This document shows positions 32,862-48,085 of a DNA stretch of 64,000 nt, in pieces. Origin of the DNA: Pseudoxanthomonas sangjuensis (lineage in GTDB: Bacteria > Pseudomonadota > Gammaproteobacteria > Xanthomonadales > Xanthomonadaceae); assembly GCF_010211755.1 (NCBI RefSeq), contig NZ_PDWR01000010.1, positions 47,083-111,082 on the forward strand. Direction: 5' to 3'. The notes below the pieces were generated by a model, which did not search any database, had not been told where the DNA came from, and saw nothing but the letters and a program-made list of their open reading frames with translations. Each line of letters starts with the position of its first letter. The stretch's first letter is position 1. Position numbers and translations under genes: made by a program.

Positions 32862-33503
32862 ATGGCGATCGACGAACTGCTCGACGAACACGAACAAGGC
32901 GAACGCGTCCGCAACTGGCTCAGGAACAACGGCGCCGGCTTGCTCGGCGGCATAGCACTGGGCCTGGCGCTGATCTTCGGCTGGCAATGGTGGCAGAAGC
33001 GCCAGCAGCAACAGCACGAACAGGCCTACCACGACTACCAGGGCGCCGTCGAAGCGCTGCGCCCGCAGGGCGGCAAGCCCGTCGACACCAAGCAGGCGCA
33101 AGCCGCCGTGGCCAAGCTCGGCGACGGCGTCTATGCCGGGCTGGCGGCGCTGCAGCTGGCGCGTGCGCAAGTGGATGCCGGGCAGGCCGATGCCGCCATC
33201 GCCACGCTGCGCGCGATCCAGCCCGATCCTTCGCTGCAGGGCCTGGTGAACCTGCGCTTGGCGCGCCTGCTGACCGAGACCGGCAAGCCCGACGAGGCGC
33301 TGAAGCTGCTCGTTGCGCAGGATCCGGCGTCGCTGGAGGCACGCGGCGACGCGTTGCTGGCCGCCGGCAAGCGCGACGAGGCGCGCGACGCCTACCTCAA
33401 GGCCCTGACCGGCATCGACGTGGCCGCGCCGGAGCGCCGCCTGCTCGAACTCAAGCTCACCGACGTCGGCGGCACCCCGCCCAAGCCCGCGGAGTCCGTC
33501 TGA
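32862..33503 (+). CDS. yfgM: YfgM-family ancillary SecYEG/BamB partner
   Basis: 213 residues: acidic N terminus (MAIDELLDEHEQGERVRNWL), one transmembrane helix (about 25-43; GLLGGIALGLALIFGWQWW) and periplasmic TPR-like repeats (GQADAAIATLRAIQ, GKPDEALKLLVAQDP). YfgM proteins associate with the SecYEG translocon and periplasmic chaperones. The stop overlaps the bamB start (TGATG at 33501), so the two are translationally coupled. Confidence 0.92.
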   Translation: MAIDELLDEHEQGERVRNWLRNNGAGLLGGIALGLALIFGWQWWQKRQQQQHEQAYHDYQGAVEALRPQGGKPVDTKQAQAAVAKLGDGVYAGLAALQLARAQVDAGQADAAIATLRAIQPDPSLQGLVNLRLARLLTETGKPDEALKLLVAQDPASLEARGDALLAAGKRDEARDAYLKALTGIDVAAPERRLLELKLTDVGGTPPKPAESV

Positions 33504-34903
33504 TGAAAACCGCTTCCCGTTCCTTTTCGGGCACCCTTGCCCGTGCGGCTTCGTTGCTGTTGCTCGCCATCGCCCTGTCCTCGTGCAGCACGGTCAAGGG
33601 CTGGTTCGGCGGCAACAGCGAGAAGGCGCAGGCGAAGAAGGCCGCCGAGCCGGTCGAGCTGTCCGATTTCACCCCGACCGCGCATGTCTCCAAAGTCTGG
33701 AGCGCCAATGTCGGCGAAGGCGAGAAACACCTGGGCCTGGGCCAGGCCCCGGCGGTCGCCGACGGTCGCGTCTACGCCGCCGCCGCCGAAGGCAGCGTGT
33801 TCGCGCTGGACCTGCAGACCGGCCGCGAACTGTGGCGCTACAAGCCGGAAAAGCGCCGCAAGCTCAGCGAGGCCGAGGAAGCCAAGCTGCTGGCGTCGGA
33901 AGAACAACTGCCCGATTTCGAAAGTGACGCGGGCGAGCAGACCGAGGCCGACAAGCAGCGCACCAAGCAGCAGCTGAAGGCGGCCAAGCAGGAGCGCAAG
34001 CTGGCCAAGCAGCTGGCCAAGCGCATGGCCAAGGAAAAACTCGACTGGTTCTTCACCGGCGGCCCCGGCGCCGGCGACGGCCTGGTCGCGGTCGGCACGC
34101 TCGACGGCCAGGTGATCGCGCTGGACGCGGCCACCGGCGCCGAGAAGTGGCGCGCCAAGGTTTCCAACGAAGTCATCGCCGCGCCCGCAGTCGGCCAGGG
34201 CTACGTGCTGGTGCGCAGCAACGACGGCACCGTTACCGCCTTCGATGCCGCCAGCGGCGAACGCCGCTGGTTCTCGCAGCGCGAGCTGCCCAGCCTGACC
34301 GTGCGCGGCAATGCCTCGCTGACCCTCGGCCCGGGCATCGTGTTTTCCGGCAACGACGACGGCACCATCAGCGCGATGAGCCTGCGCGACGGGCGGCCGC
34401 TGTGGGAACAGCCCGTGGGCGTGCCGGAAGGCCGCACCGAACTGGAACGCATGGCCGACGTCGACGGCGCCCCGGTGCTCGACGGCACCACGATCTACGC
34501 GACCAGCTACAAGAAGGAAACCCTGGCCATCGACGGCCCCAGCGGGCGTCCGCTGTGGGTGCGCGACACCGGCGGTGCCGGCGGCCTGGGCCTGTCCCCC
34601 GGCAGCGTGGTGGTGTCCGACCCGGGTGGCGTGGTCTGGGCGCTGGACCGCAACAGCGGCGGCGCATTGTGGTCGAACCCGAACCTGGCGCGGCGTTCGC
34701 TGACCGCGCCGACGGTGCAGGGCGACTACGCCGTGGTCGGCGATTACGATGGCTACGTGCACTGGCTGCGCCTGGACAACGGCGAGTTCGCCGCGCGCGA
34801 GCGCGTCGGCGGCGACCCGGTACGGGCCAAGCCGGTGCTGGCCGGCGACCTGTTGCTGGTGCAGAACACCGAAGGCGAAGTGACCGCGTTCCGCCTGCAA
34901 TAA
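33503..34903 (+). CDS. bamB: Outer membrane assembly lipoprotein BamB
   Basis: The beta-propeller component of the BAM complex. 466 residues, about 70 longer than E. coli BamB. The signal peptide ends at lipidated C28 (ALSSCS). PQQ-like blades follow (GSVFALDLQTGRELW, GQVIALDAATGAEKW, GTVTAFDAASGERRW). The extra length is a highly charged, Lys/Glu-rich helical insertion between the first two blades (about residues 115-182; KRRKLSEAEEAKLL, KQERKLAKQLAKRMAKEKL). It is preceded by yfgM with a one-base overlap and followed by a hairpin and der. Confidence 0.94.
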   Translation: MKTASRSFSGTLARAASLLLLAIALSSCSTVKGWFGGNSEKAQAKKAAEPVELSDFTPTAHVSKVWSANVGEGEKHLGLGQAPAVADGRVYAAAAEGSVFALDLQTGRELWRYKPEKRRKLSEAEEAKLLASEEQLPDFESDAGEQTEADKQRTKQQLKAAKQERKLAKQLAKRMAKEKLDWFFTGGPGAGDGLVAVGTLDGQVIALDAATGAEKWRAKVSNEVIAAPAVGQGYVLVRSNDGTVTAFDAASGERRWFSQRELPSLTVRGNASLTLGPGIVFSGNDDGTISAMSLRDGRPLWEQPVGVPEGRTELERMADVDGAPVLDGTTIYATSYKKETLAIDGPSGRPLWVRDTGGAGGLGLSPGSVVVSDPGGVVWALDRNSGGALWSNPNLARRSLTAPTVQGDYAVVGDYDGYVHWLRLDNGEFAARERVGGDPVRAKPVLAGDLLLVQNTEGEVTAFRLQ

Positions 34904-34928
34904 CCTCATCGTCGCCGACGGTCGCAGC

Positions 34929-34958
34929 GCGCAGAGCCGGGTCCGCCCGGCTCTGCGC
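34929..34958 (+). terminator. Hairpin terminator after bamB
   Basis: GCGCAGAGCCGGG (34929-34941), loop TCCG, CCCGGCTCTGCGC (34946-34958), followed by CTTTC. A perfect 13-bp stem but a short T-run, so it may only partly separate bamB from der. Confidence 0.55.
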
Positions 34959-35035
34959 CTTTCGGCGCCGGGCGAACCCCGCGGCGAAAAGCGGTTACGC
35001 TTTGCCGAATTTCCATTCCGACCCGAACCCTTCCC

Positions 35036-36436
35036 ATGCTTCCCCTCGTCGCCCTCGTCGGCCGCCCCAACGTCGGCAAATCGACGCTGTTCAACGCGCT
35101 GACCCGCAGCCGCGACGCGCTGGTGCACGACCAGCCGGGCGTGACCCGCGACCGCAACTACGGCGTCTGCCGGCTGCAGCCGGACCGGCACTTCGTCGGC
35201 GTCGACACCGGCGGCATCGCCGAGCAGGAGCAGGGGCTGGCCGGCGCCACCGCGCGCCAGGCCCGCGCCGCGGCCGAGGAGGCCGACCTGGTGCTGTTCG
35301 TCGTCGACGGCAGGGAAGGCGCCTCGGCGCTGGACGACGACATCCTGCGCTGGCTGCGCAAGGCATCGCGGCCGACGCTGCTGGTGATCAACAAGATCGA
35401 CGGCATGAACGAAACCGCCGTGCGCGCCGATTTCGCCCGTTACGGCTTCGCCGACATGCTCGCCGTCTCCGCGGCGCACCGGCAGGGCATCGACGAACTG
35501 CTCGCCGCGGCGCTGCAGCGCCTGCCGGAAGAGGGCGAGGCCGAAGTCCTCGACGAGGATCCGTCGCGGATGCGCATCGCCTTCGTCGGCCGCCCGAACG
35601 TCGGCAAGTCGACGCTGGTCAACCGCCTGCTCGGCGAGGAACGGATGATCGCCTCGGAAGTGCCGGGCACGACGCGCGATTCGATCGCCGTCGACCTCGA
35701 GCGCGACGGCCGCAAGTACCGGCTGGTCGACACCGCCGGCCTGCGCCGCAAGTCGAAGGTGGACGAGGCGGTGGAGAAGTTCTCGATCGTCAAGACCCTG
35801 CAGGCGATCGAGCAGTGCCAGGTCGCGGTGCTGCTGCTCGACGCCAGCGAGGGCGTCACCGACCAGGACGCCAGCGTGCTCGGCGCGATCCTCGACGCCG
35901 GCCGCGCGCTGGTGGTCGCGGTGAACAAGTGGGACGGGCTGACCGCCTACCAGCGCGAGCAGGCGTTGAACCTGCTGTCGCTGAAGCTGGGCTTCGTCAA
36001 CTGGGCCGAGGCGGTGCAGATCTCCGCCAAGCACGGCTCCGGCCTGCGCGAGCTGTTCCGCGCCATCCACCGCGCGCACGCCTCGGCGACCAGGGAATTC
36101 GGCACCAGCGAAGTCAACAAGGCGCTGGAAATCGCCGTCGAATCGAACCCGCCGCCGAGCATCCGCGGCCACGTCTCCAAGCTGCGCTTCGTGCATCCCG
36201 GCGGCAGCAACCCGCCGACCTTCGTCGTCCACGGCACCCGCCTGAAGGCGTTGCCGGAGTCGTACAAGCGCTACCTGGAGAACTTCTTCCGCAAGCGTTT
36301 CAAGCTGGTCGGCACCCCGGTGCAGTTCGTGTTCAAGGAAGGCGTGAACCCGTACGAAGGCCGCAAGAACGCCTTGACCGAGCGCCAGGTCGCGCGCAAG
36401 CGCCGGCTGATGCGGCACGTGAAGCGCGGCAAGTAA
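35036..36436 (+). CDS. der: Ribosome biogenesis GTPase Der (EngA)
   Basis: Der has two tandem GTPase domains and acts in 50S subunit maturation. In this 466-residue protein GRPNVGKST occurs twice, at residues 9-17 and from G185. The NKID and NKWD base-recognition motifs follow, with DTGG and DTAG switch motifs, and a C-terminal KH-like domain ([20 protein letters not shown]). Its position after bamB is conserved. The C terminus is strongly basic. Confidence 0.97.
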   Translation: MLPLVALVGRPNVGKSTLFNALTRSRDALVHDQPGVTRDRNYGVCRLQPDRHFVGVDTGGIAEQEQGLAGATARQARAAAEEADLVLFVVDGREGASALDDDILRWLRKASRPTLLVINKIDGMNETAVRADFARYGFADMLAVSAAHRQGIDELLAAALQRLPEEGEAEVLDEDPSRMRIAFVGRPNVGKSTLVNRLLGEERMIASEVPGTTRDSIAVDLERDGRKYRLVDTAGLRRKSKVDEAVEKFSIVKTLQAIEQCQVAVLLLDASEGVTDQDASVLGAILDAGRALVVAVNKWDGLTAYQREQALNLLSLKLGFVNWAEAVQISAKHGSGLRELFRAIHRAHASATREFGTSEVNKALEIAVESNPPPSIRGHVSKLRFVHPGGSNPPTFVVHGTRLKALPESYKRYLENFFRKRFKLVGTPVQFVFKEGVNPYEGRKNALTERQVARKRRLMRHVKRGK

Positions 36437-36482
36437 TCCGCTGCGTTCCGGCACGCGGCCGCCACGCGTGCGCCGATGGCGC

Positions 36483-36488
36483 GATAAT
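36483..36488 (+). promoter_or_regulatory. -10 box (GATAAT), leaderless type
   Basis: GATAAT-GCCGCC-ATG: the hexamer ends exactly six bases before the start of the rhodanese-ThiF gene, so transcription would begin at or next to the ATG. No Shine-Dalgarno is visible. Confidence 0.55.
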
Positions 36489-36494
36489 GCCGCC

Positions 36495-37646
36495 ATGGCC
36501 GGTCTCGAAATCCCCCCGCTCGAAGCGCTGCGCCGGCTCGCCCGCGGCGCGACGCTGGTCGACGTGCGCGAAACCCACGAACGCGCCGGCGGCCAGGCCG
36601 AGGGCGCGCTCGGCGTGGCGCGCGGCGAACTCGAATCGCATCCCGACGATTTCCTGCCGCGGCACGACGCCGAAATCCTGCTGATCTGCCAGGCCGGCAA
36701 GCGTTCGGCCGAGTGCGCCGAGAAACTGCGCGCCGCCGGCTATGCCCACGTGCATTCGGTGGAGGGCGGCACCACGCGCTGGATCGCCGAGGGCCTGCCG
36801 GTGGAGGTCCCGCAGGCCGATGCCGACACGCGCGACTTCAACGAGCGCTATTCGCGCCACCTGCTGCTACCGGAGATCGGCGTCGAAGGACAGCGCAGGC
36901 TGGAGGCATCGCGGGTGCTGCTGGTCGGTGCCGGCGGCCTCGGTTCGCCGGCCGCGTTTTACCTCGCCGCCGCCGGAGTGGGGCACATCCGCATCGCCGA
37001 CGACGACGTGGTCGACCGCAGCAACCTGCAACGGCAGATCCTGCACACCGACGCGCGCATCGGCGAAGCCAAGGTCGCGTCGGCGGCGCAGGCGCTGTCG
37101 GCGCTGAACCCGCGGACGCAAGTCGAGGCCGTCGCCGAGCGCATCACGTCGGGCAATGTCGAACGCCTGCTCGACGGCGTCGACGTGGTCGTCGACGGCG
37201 CGGACAACTTCCCCGTGCGATACCTGCTCAACGACGCCTGCGTGAAGCTGGGCAAGCCGCTGGTGTATGGCGCGGTGCAACGCTTCGCAGGGCAGGTCGG
37301 CGTGTTCGACGCCGGCCGCCATCGCGGACAGGCGCCGTGCTATCGCTGCCTGTTCCCGGAACCGCCGCCGCCAGAGTTCGCGCCGAACTGCGCCGAGGCC
37401 GGCGTGCTCGGCGTGCTGCCGGGCGTGATCGGCCTGCTGCAGGCCAACGAGGTGATCAAGCTGCTGCTCGGCATCGGCGAACCGCTGGCCGGCCGCCTGC
37501 TGCATTTCGACGCGCTGGCGGCGCGCTTCCGCGAGATCCGGCTGCCCCCCGATCCGGAATGCGCCGTCTGCGCGCCGGGCCGCGAATTCCCCGGCTACAT
37601 CGACTACGCGGCGTTCTGCAGCGGCGCTTCCCCGGCCGGAAGCTGA
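36495..37646 (+). CDS. moeB: Rhodanese-ThiF/MoeB adenylyltransferase fusion
   Basis: 383 residues joining an N-terminal rhodanese domain (LVDVRETHERAGGQAEGA, active C65 in LLICQAGKRS) to a ThiF/MoeB E1-like domain: GAGGLG (145-150), the RSNLQRQILH arm, and zinc ligands C282/C285 (CYRC) and C356/C359 (CAVC). E1-like enzymes adenylate and thiolate sulfur-carrier proteins such as MoaD or ThiS. In many fusions the rhodanese is C-terminal; here it is first. No molybdopterin or thiamine gene is adjacent, so the carrier is undetermined. Confidence 0.88.
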   Translation: MAGLEIPPLEALRRLARGATLVDVRETHERAGGQAEGALGVARGELESHPDDFLPRHDAEILLICQAGKRSAECAEKLRAAGYAHVHSVEGGTTRWIAEGLPVEVPQADADTRDFNERYSRHLLLPEIGVEGQRRLEASRVLLVGAGGLGSPAAFYLAAAGVGHIRIADDDVVDRSNLQRQILHTDARIGEAKVASAAQALSALNPRTQVEAVAERITSGNVERLLDGVDVVVDGADNFPVRYLLNDACVKLGKPLVYGAVQRFAGQVGVFDAGRHRGQAPCYRCLFPEPPPPEFAPNCAEAGVLGVLPGVIGLLQANEVIKLLLGIGEPLAGRLLHFDALAARFREIRLPPDPECAVCAPGREFPGYIDYAAFCSGASPAGS

Positions 37647-37751
37647 CGGCGCCGCATCGCGAGGGTGCGGCCGTCGCGGATTTCGATATACCCTGTCCGC
37701 CGGAGAAGAAGGATGCATTCCCCCGTGCATCCGGTGACAAGGAGAAGCTGG

Positions 37752-38768
37752 ATGCTCCGCCTGTTGCTTCTGTGCCTGACCTCGTGGCTGTTCGCCGCGC
37801 CGGCGCTCGCCGCCGATCCCTGCCCGTTGCTGCGCACCCAGGTCGCCTCGGCCGACACCGCGACCCGCATCGCGGCCTATGCCTGCAAGGAACACCAGAA
37901 CTGGTTCCGCCCCTTCATCGATGCGGATGGCCGCAGTGGCGGCCTGACCGTGTACGAGGCCGAGAACGGCCCGCTGGCCGATGGCGCCGAGGCGTGGCGC
38001 AAGGTCGCCACGTACTGGATCGAGAGTGGTCTGCTCGGCAGCGTCTACGGCCGCAGCGGCGCCAGCGAATGCGCCTATGCACCGACGGCGCGATACGTTT
38101 CGCCGGCTTGCCGCACCTTCGTCATCGACACCCCGTGGTCGGGCGCTTTCGTCTCGTGGGTGATGCGTCGTGCCGGTCTGCCGGGATTCCGCGCCTCGGC
38201 CAGCCACATCGACTACGTGCGCGAGGCCTACCGCAACCCGGCGCGGAGCCCGTACCTGGTGCAGGCGCCGCAAAGCGCGAAACCGGCGCCGGGCGACCTG
38301 CTGTGCTCGGTGCGCAACGCGTCGCGGCTGTTCGGCTTCGGCGACCTCGCCACGCTGCTGAGCGTTGCCGACAGCGGCGGCCTGGCGATGCATTGCGACA
38401 TCGTGGTCGGCGCCGGGCCCGGCGGGCTGGCCTATCTGGTCGGTGGCAACGTGCAGAACGCGGTGACCCTGCGCATGCTGAAGCTGGATGCGAACGGCTA
38501 TTTCGCCAGCCTGCCGTCGCGGACGCTGGCCGACCTCGCGTGCAGTCCCGACATGCCGGCCAACTGCGATTCGAACCGGCAGGACTGGGCGGTGATGCTG
38601 AAGCTCAGGCCGGCGGTCGACCTGGCGCGGCTGGCGCCGCCGCCGCCCGTTACCGCGCAGGGGGCGCAACCGCAGGCGCCGCAGCGCTGCGTCGAAGTCG
38701 GCGGCGGCATGCAGGTCTGCTCTTCGCCGGCCTCCACGCCCGCGGAACCCGCGCAGACTTCCCCATGA
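37752..38768 (+). CDS. Exported DUF2272 protein
   Basis: 338 residues with a signal peptide (MLRLLLLCLTSWLFAAPALAA) after an AAGGAG ribosome site. The DUF2272 domain (about 80-260) includes the WSGAFVSWVMRRAGLPGF helix with preceding Asp-Thr-Pro, resembling the Cys/His endopeptidase-like fold (NlpC/CHAP relatives), and GDLLCSVRN and AMHCDIVVGAG segments. The C terminus is Pro/Ala/Gln-rich. No function is established; a periplasmic wall-related role is a guess. Confidence 0.75.
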   Translation: MLRLLLLCLTSWLFAAPALAADPCPLLRTQVASADTATRIAAYACKEHQNWFRPFIDADGRSGGLTVYEAENGPLADGAEAWRKVATYWIESGLLGSVYGRSGASECAYAPTARYVSPACRTFVIDTPWSGAFVSWVMRRAGLPGFRASASHIDYVREAYRNPARSPYLVQAPQSAKPAPGDLLCSVRNASRLFGFGDLATLLSVADSGGLAMHCDIVVGAGPGGLAYLVGGNVQNAVTLRMLKLDANGYFASLPSRTLADLACSPDMPANCDSNRQDWAVMLKLRPAVDLARLAPPPPVTAQGAQPQAPQRCVEVGGGMQVCSSPASTPAEPAQTSP

Positions 38769-38802
38769 CGCCGGGGCAGGCAACCGGGCCGCGACGCGCG
38801 TT

Positions 38803-38808
38803 TAGAAT
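38803..38808 (+). promoter_or_regulatory. -10 box (TAGAAT) of the antiporter gene, leaderless type
   Basis: TAGAAT-CGCCGC-ATG: the hexamer ends exactly six bases before the kefC-like start codon. No ribosome binding site is seen between them. Confidence 0.6.
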
Positions 38809-38814
38809 CGCCGC

Positions 38815-40647
38815 ATGAGCGTCGACGCCGACAGCAGTCAACTGGTCAAAGTCGTCGCGCTGCTCGGCGCGGCGGTGGGGATGGTCCCGATTTTCCGCCG
38901 GCTGGGCCTGGGCTCGGTGCTCGGCTACCTGACGGCCGGCCTGTTGATCGGCCCGTTCGGGCTGGGCTGGTTCTCCGAGCCCGAGGCGATCCTGCACGTG
39001 GCCGAACTCGGCGTGGTGATGTACCTGTTCGTGATCGGCCTGGAAATGCGCCCGTCGCACCTGTGGGGCATGCGCCGGCAGATCTTCGGCCTGGGCGCGC
39101 TGCAGATCGCCGCGTGCACGCTGGCGCTGACCGCGACCGGCTGGCTGGCGTTCGGGTTCCCGCTGCCGGTGGCGTTCATCGGTTCGGCCGGCTTCGTGCT
39201 CACCTCGACCGCGATCGTGATGCAGCTGCTCGGCGAGCGCGGCGACATCGCCCTGCCGCGCGGGCAGAAGATCGTGGCGATCCTGCTGTTCGAGGACCTG
39301 CTGATCGTGCCGCTGCTGGCGATCGTGGCGCTGCTGTCGCCGGTGGTGGCGGGCGACGGCGACGCGGCGTGGGGCAAGCTGGGGATCGGCGCGGCGACGC
39401 TGGCCGCGCTGGTCGCCGCCGGCATCTGGCTGCTGAATCCGCTGTTCCGCGTGCTGGCCGCGGCCAAGGCGCGCGAAGTGATGACCGCCGCCGCGCTGCT
39501 GGTGGTGCTGGGCGCGGCGTTGCTGATGCAGGTCGGCGGGCTGTCGATGGCGATGGGTGCGTTCCTCGCCGGCGTGCTGTTGTCCGAATCGGTGTTCCGC
39601 CACCAGATCGAGGCCGACATCGAACCGTTCCGCGGCATCCTCCTGGGCCTGTTCTTCCTCGGCGTGGGCATGTCGCTGGACCTGGGCGTGGTGGCGCGCA
39701 ACTGGCAGCTGATCGGCGTCAGCGTGCTGGCGATGATGCTGGTAAAGGCGCTGTGCGTGTACGCGGTGGCGCGGCTGACGCGCAGCGCGCATTCCGATGC
39801 GCTGGACCGCGCGGTGCTGATGGCGCAGGGCGGCGAGTTCGCCTTCGTGCTGTTCGCCGCGGCCACGGCGGGGCGGGTGATCGACGCCGAAACCGGCGCC
39901 AACCTGACCGCGATCGTGGTGCTGTCGATGGTGCTGACGCCGTTGCTGGTCCTGGCGACGCGCGGCCTCGCGCCGAAGGCGGCGCAACCGCTGGAGGGCG
40001 TGGAGGCGGCCGATGGCCAGACCGGCAGCGTGCTGATCATCGGCTTCGGCCGCTTCGGCCAGGTGATGAGCCAGTCGTTGCTGGCGCGCGACGTCGACGT
40101 GACCATCATCGACACCGACATCGAGATGATCCAGAGCGCCGCCGAATTCGGCTTCAAGGTCTACTACGGCGACGGCACGCGGCTGGACGTGCTGCACGCA
40201 TCGGGAGCGGGCAGCGCGCGGGCGATCGCGATCTGCGCGGACGACCGCGAGGCCACCGACCGCATCGTCGAACTGGCGAAGCTCGAATTCCCGCAGGCCA
40301 AGCTGCTGGCGCGCTCTTACGACCGCGAGCACTCGCTGAAGCTGGTCGACGCCGGCGTCGACTTCCAGATCCGCGAGACCTTCGAATCGGCGGTGGAGTT
40401 CGGCCGCGCCGCGCTGCTGGAACTGGGCGTGCCGGAGAACGAGGCGGACGGCATCGCCGAACAGGTGCGCGAACTGGACCGGGAACGCTTCGAGCTGGAA
40501 ACCGCCGCCGGCGACGTGCGCGCCGGGCGCCCCCTGATCATCGGCAACACCGCCCCGGCCACGCCGACGCCGTTCACCCGGCCCAGGCGCGAGGGCAAGG
40601 CGCTGAACCGCGAGGCCGAGGACGCGATCCGCGACGGGGATGCGTGA
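38815..40647 (+). CDS. CPA2 monovalent cation:proton antiporter with RCK domain, KefB/KefC-like
   Basis: 610 residues. The first ~385 form about 12 membrane helices of the Na+/H+ exchanger type ([57 protein letters not shown]). The cytosolic remainder is an RCK/TrkA-N nucleotide-binding domain ([19 protein letters not shown], about 404-422; [11 protein letters not shown]). KefB/C efflux potassium and are gated by glutathione adducts. The regulatory glutathione residues could not be checked by eye, so the exact paralogue is left open. Confidence 0.9.
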   Translation: MSVDADSSQLVKVVALLGAAVGMVPIFRRLGLGSVLGYLTAGLLIGPFGLGWFSEPEAILHVAELGVVMYLFVIGLEMRPSHLWGMRRQIFGLGALQIAACTLALTATGWLAFGFPLPVAFIGSAGFVLTSTAIVMQLLGERGDIALPRGQKIVAILLFEDLLIVPLLAIVALLSPVVAGDGDAAWGKLGIGAATLAALVAAGIWLLNPLFRVLAAAKAREVMTAAALLVVLGAALLMQVGGLSMAMGAFLAGVLLSESVFRHQIEADIEPFRGILLGLFFLGVGMSLDLGVVARNWQLIGVSVLAMMLVKALCVYAVARLTRSAHSDALDRAVLMAQGGEFAFVLFAAATAGRVIDAETGANLTAIVVLSMVLTPLLVLATRGLAPKAAQPLEGVEAADGQTGSVLIIGFGRFGQVMSQSLLARDVDVTIIDTDIEMIQSAAEFGFKVYYGDGTRLDVLHASGAGSARAIAICADDREATDRIVELAKLEFPQAKLLARSYDREHSLKLVDAGVDFQIRETFESAVEFGRAALLELGVPENEADGIAEQVRELDRERFELETAAGDVRAGRPLIIGNTAPATPTPFTRPRREGKALNREAEDAIRDGDA

Positions 40648-40711
40648 GTCCGCGCTACACGCGCCGGCGCGAATCGGGGAAAATACGCGCATTGCCCCCG
40701 CGAAATCCCCC

Positions 40712-41569
40712 ATGACCGCCCGCATCCTAGATGGCCGCCGCATCGCCGAAGACCTGCTCGACGAACTGAAGACCCGGGTCGACGCGCGGCTGGCGGCCGG
40801 CAAGTCGCGGCCGGGGCTGGCGGTGGGGCTGGTCGGCGGCGATCCGGCTTCGGCCGTGTACGTGCGCAACAAGCGCCGCGCGGCGGAGAAGGTCGGCATC
40901 GAGGCCTTCGACTACGACCTGCCGGAAGGCACCACCGAGGCCGAACTGCTGGCGCTGATCGACGGCCTGAACGCCGACCCGAAGATCCACGGCATCCTCG
41001 TCCAGCTGCCGCTGCCGGGCATTCCCGACGCCAGCCGCCTGATCGAACGCATCGACCCGCGCAAGGACGTCGACGGCTTCCACCCGGCCAATGTCGGCCA
41101 CCTGGCCTTGCGCCAGTTCGGCCTGCGTCCGTGCACCCCGCGCGGCATCGTGACCCTGCTGGCCCATACCGACCAGCCGGTGCGCGGCCGCAACGCCACC
41201 ATCGTCGGCGTCAGCAACCATGTCGGCCGGCCGATGGCGCTGGAGCTGCTGATCGCCGGCTGCACGGTGACCAGTTGCCACAAGTTCACCCCGCGCGAGG
41301 TGCTGGAGGCCCGGGTCCGCGACGCCGACATCCTGGTGGTCGCGGTGGGCCGGCCCGGCATCGTGCCGGGCGAGTGGGTCAAGCCGGGCGCCGTGGTCAT
41401 CGACGTGGGCATCAACCGCCTCGACGACGGTCGCCTGGTCGGCGATGTCGGCTATGCCGCGGCCGCCGAAAAGGCCAGCTGGATCACCCCGGTGCCGGGC
41501 GGGGTAGGGCCGATGACCGTGGCCACGCTGATGCAGAACACCATCGAGGCGGCGGAAGCCGCGGCCTGA
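40712..41569 (+). CDS. folD: Bifunctional methylenetetrahydrofolate dehydrogenase/cyclohydrolase FolD
   Basis: FolD interconverts 5,10-methylene-, methenyl- and 10-formyl-THF with NADP. 285 residues; the catalytic lysine-containing [14 protein letters not shown], the GILVQLPLP signature, [12 protein letters not shown] and the C-terminal [16 protein letters not shown] are all present. The ATG at 40712 is chosen by family length. The next gene, guaB, is separated by 180 bases with several palindromes and its own promoter. Confidence 0.96.
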   Translation: MTARILDGRRIAEDLLDELKTRVDARLAAGKSRPGLAVGLVGGDPASAVYVRNKRRAAEKVGIEAFDYDLPEGTTEAELLALIDGLNADPKIHGILVQLPLPGIPDASRLIERIDPRKDVDGFHPANVGHLALRQFGLRPCTPRGIVTLLAHTDQPVRGRNATIVGVSNHVGRPMALELLIAGCTVTSCHKFTPREVLEARVRDADILVVAVGRPGIVPGEWVKPGAVVIDVGINRLDDGRLVGDVGYAAAAEKASWITPVPGGVGPMTVATLMQNTIEAAEAAA

Positions 41570-43210
<1,641 letters not shown>

Positions 43211-43211
43211 T

Positions 43212-43603
43212 ATGGCATTCAGACGAGTGTGGGTCCATTCGTTGTTGCTCACCCTCGTCCTGATGTCGGGGCTGTTATTCATCTTTCCTGAAGCATATGG
43301 CCTGATCTTCGGAGGGATGGCGCTCCTCGTGGTCTTTTGCCTGCCAGCGTTCTTGTTGGTTTGGCTGCTTCGCCGAACTTTCGCTTGGCGACTGGCGAGG
43401 GTCATCGGCAACGTTGTATTGGGAGCGGCGCTTTACTCGGCAATCTACTGCGCCATATTCACCGCACCTCCGGGTACCAGGATGCTGGATGCAGTCATCC
43501 AACCGTTCTGGATACCAGCGATTGGGGGAGCGGTCATCTGCTTCATCATTTCGATTGTCATCGAACTGATTTTCAAGAATCCAGCCGGCTACGCACCAAC
43601 TCC

Positions 43604-43607
<4 letters not shown>
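43212..43607 (+). CDS. Small hydrophobic membrane protein wedged in guaBA
   Basis: 131 residues with about four predicted membrane segments ([74 protein letters not shown]). I do not recognise a family. It starts one base after the guaB stop, and its stop overlaps guaA's start (ATGATGA). Its DNA is clearly less GC-rich than both neighbours and uses A/T-ending codons (tta, att, gga, aga), suggesting recent acquisition. A function in the guanine pathway should not be assumed. Confidence 0.7.
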
Positions 43608-46979
<3,372 letters not shown>

Positions 46980-46983
46980 ACCG

Positions 46984-47463
46984 TCACTGGCCCATTCGCG
47001 CGCGCCGCTGCCGGGCACGGGCGTGGGCCTGGTCCATCTCCTCGTTGACCGCGGCCACCGCCAGCGCCGATTCGCGCGCCAGCAGCAGGCTGGCGCCGAA
47101 CAGGCACATCACGCCGAGCACGGCCGAAACCGTCGGCAGCACGTCCAGCCGGTACTGCAGGAAGGCATCGATGGCCACGAACAGGCTGGTGGCGACGAAG
47201 CAGCTGATCGCGACGTACAGCAGGCGCCCGGCCTGCATGATGCGCGTGCTGCGCTCGCGCTGGACGCTGATGTTGTGCTCCAGCGCGGCCAGGTACTCGG
47301 CATCGTGCGGCTGCTCGATCTCGCGCATCAGCGCGCGCAAGCGGTCGACCACGCGGGCGAGGCGGTTGTTGGCGGACAGTATCAGCGAGGCGGTGGCGGT
47401 CAGGAAGAACGCGGGCGCCAGCATCGCGGTGAGGATGCTGTAGTGGTTGGCATCGGCGGGCAT
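46984..47463 (-). CDS. DUF2721 membrane protein
   Basis: 159 residues with an N-terminal membrane helix ([20 protein letters not shown]), a charged cytosolic stretch ([20 protein letters not shown]) characteristic of DUF2721, and two further helices ([33 protein letters not shown]). Its function is unknown. It is divergent from orn across 61 bases. Confidence 0.85.
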   Translation of the reverse strand: MPADANHYSILTAMLAPAFFLTATASLILSANNRLARVVDRLRALMREIEQPHDAEYLAALEHNISVQRERSTRIMQAGRLLYVAISCFVATSLFVAIDAFLQYRLDVLPTVSAVLGVMCLFGASLLLARESALAVAAVNEEMDQAHARARQRRARMGQ

Positions 47464-47512
47464 CGGGGCTCCGTGTAACGGCGCCGGCGACGGGATCCGG
47501 GCCGGCCTCGGC

Positions 47513-47518
47513 TATGAT
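47513..47518 (+). promoter_or_regulatory. -10 box (TATGAT) of orn, leaderless type
   Basis: TATGAT-AAGCCC-ATG: the hexamer ends exactly six bases before the orn start codon, and no Shine-Dalgarno is visible in the gap. Confidence 0.6.
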
Positions 47519-47524
47519 AAGCCC

Positions 47525-48082
47525 ATGAACGAAGCGAACCGAAGCGACCGCCTGATCTGGATCGACCTGGAGATGACCGGCCTGGACACGACCCGGGATT
47601 CGATCATCGAAATCGCCACCGTGGTGACCGATTCGCAGCTCAACCTCCTGGCCGAGGGGCCGGAATTCGCGATTTCGCACCCGCTGGAAACGCTGCAGGC
47701 AATGGACGATTGGAACCGCAACCAGCACACCCGTTCCGGGCTGTGGCAGCGGGTGCTGGACAGCACGACGACGCTGGCGCAGGCGGAGGCGGCGACGGTG
47801 GCCTTCCTGCACGAATGGGTGCCGCCCAACGCCTCGCCGATGTGCGGCAACTCGATCTGCCAGGACCGGCGCTTCCTGCACCGGCTGATGCCGCGGCTGG
47901 AGAAGTACTTCCATTACCGCAACCTCGACGTCAGCACGCTGAAGGAACTGGCGCGACGCTGGGCACCGCAGGTGCTGGCCGGGGTCAACAAGGATTCGAA
48001 GCACACCGCGCTGAGCGACGTGCGCGATTCGATCGAGGAATTGCGCCATTACCGCAAACACTTGGGCGAACTGGCCGGGTAG
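47525..48082 (+). CDS. orn: Oligoribonuclease
   Basis: A 3'-5' exoribonuclease of the DEDDh class that clears two-residue RNAs, including pGpG from c-di-GMP breakdown. 185 residues; D14 and E16 ([10 protein letters not shown]), the second Asp in [12 protein letters not shown], and the [19 protein letters not shown] end with His and Asp complete the active site. It is followed after three bases by a GFA-type gene. Confidence 0.96.
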   Translation: MNEANRSDRLIWIDLEMTGLDTTRDSIIEIATVVTDSQLNLLAEGPEFAISHPLETLQAMDDWNRNQHTRSGLWQRVLDSTTTLAQAEAATVAFLHEWVPPNASPMCGNSICQDRRFLHRLMPRLEKYFHYRNLDVSTLKELARRWAPQVLAGVNKDSKHTALSDVRDSIEELRHYRKHLGELAG

Positions 48083-48085
48083 GGC

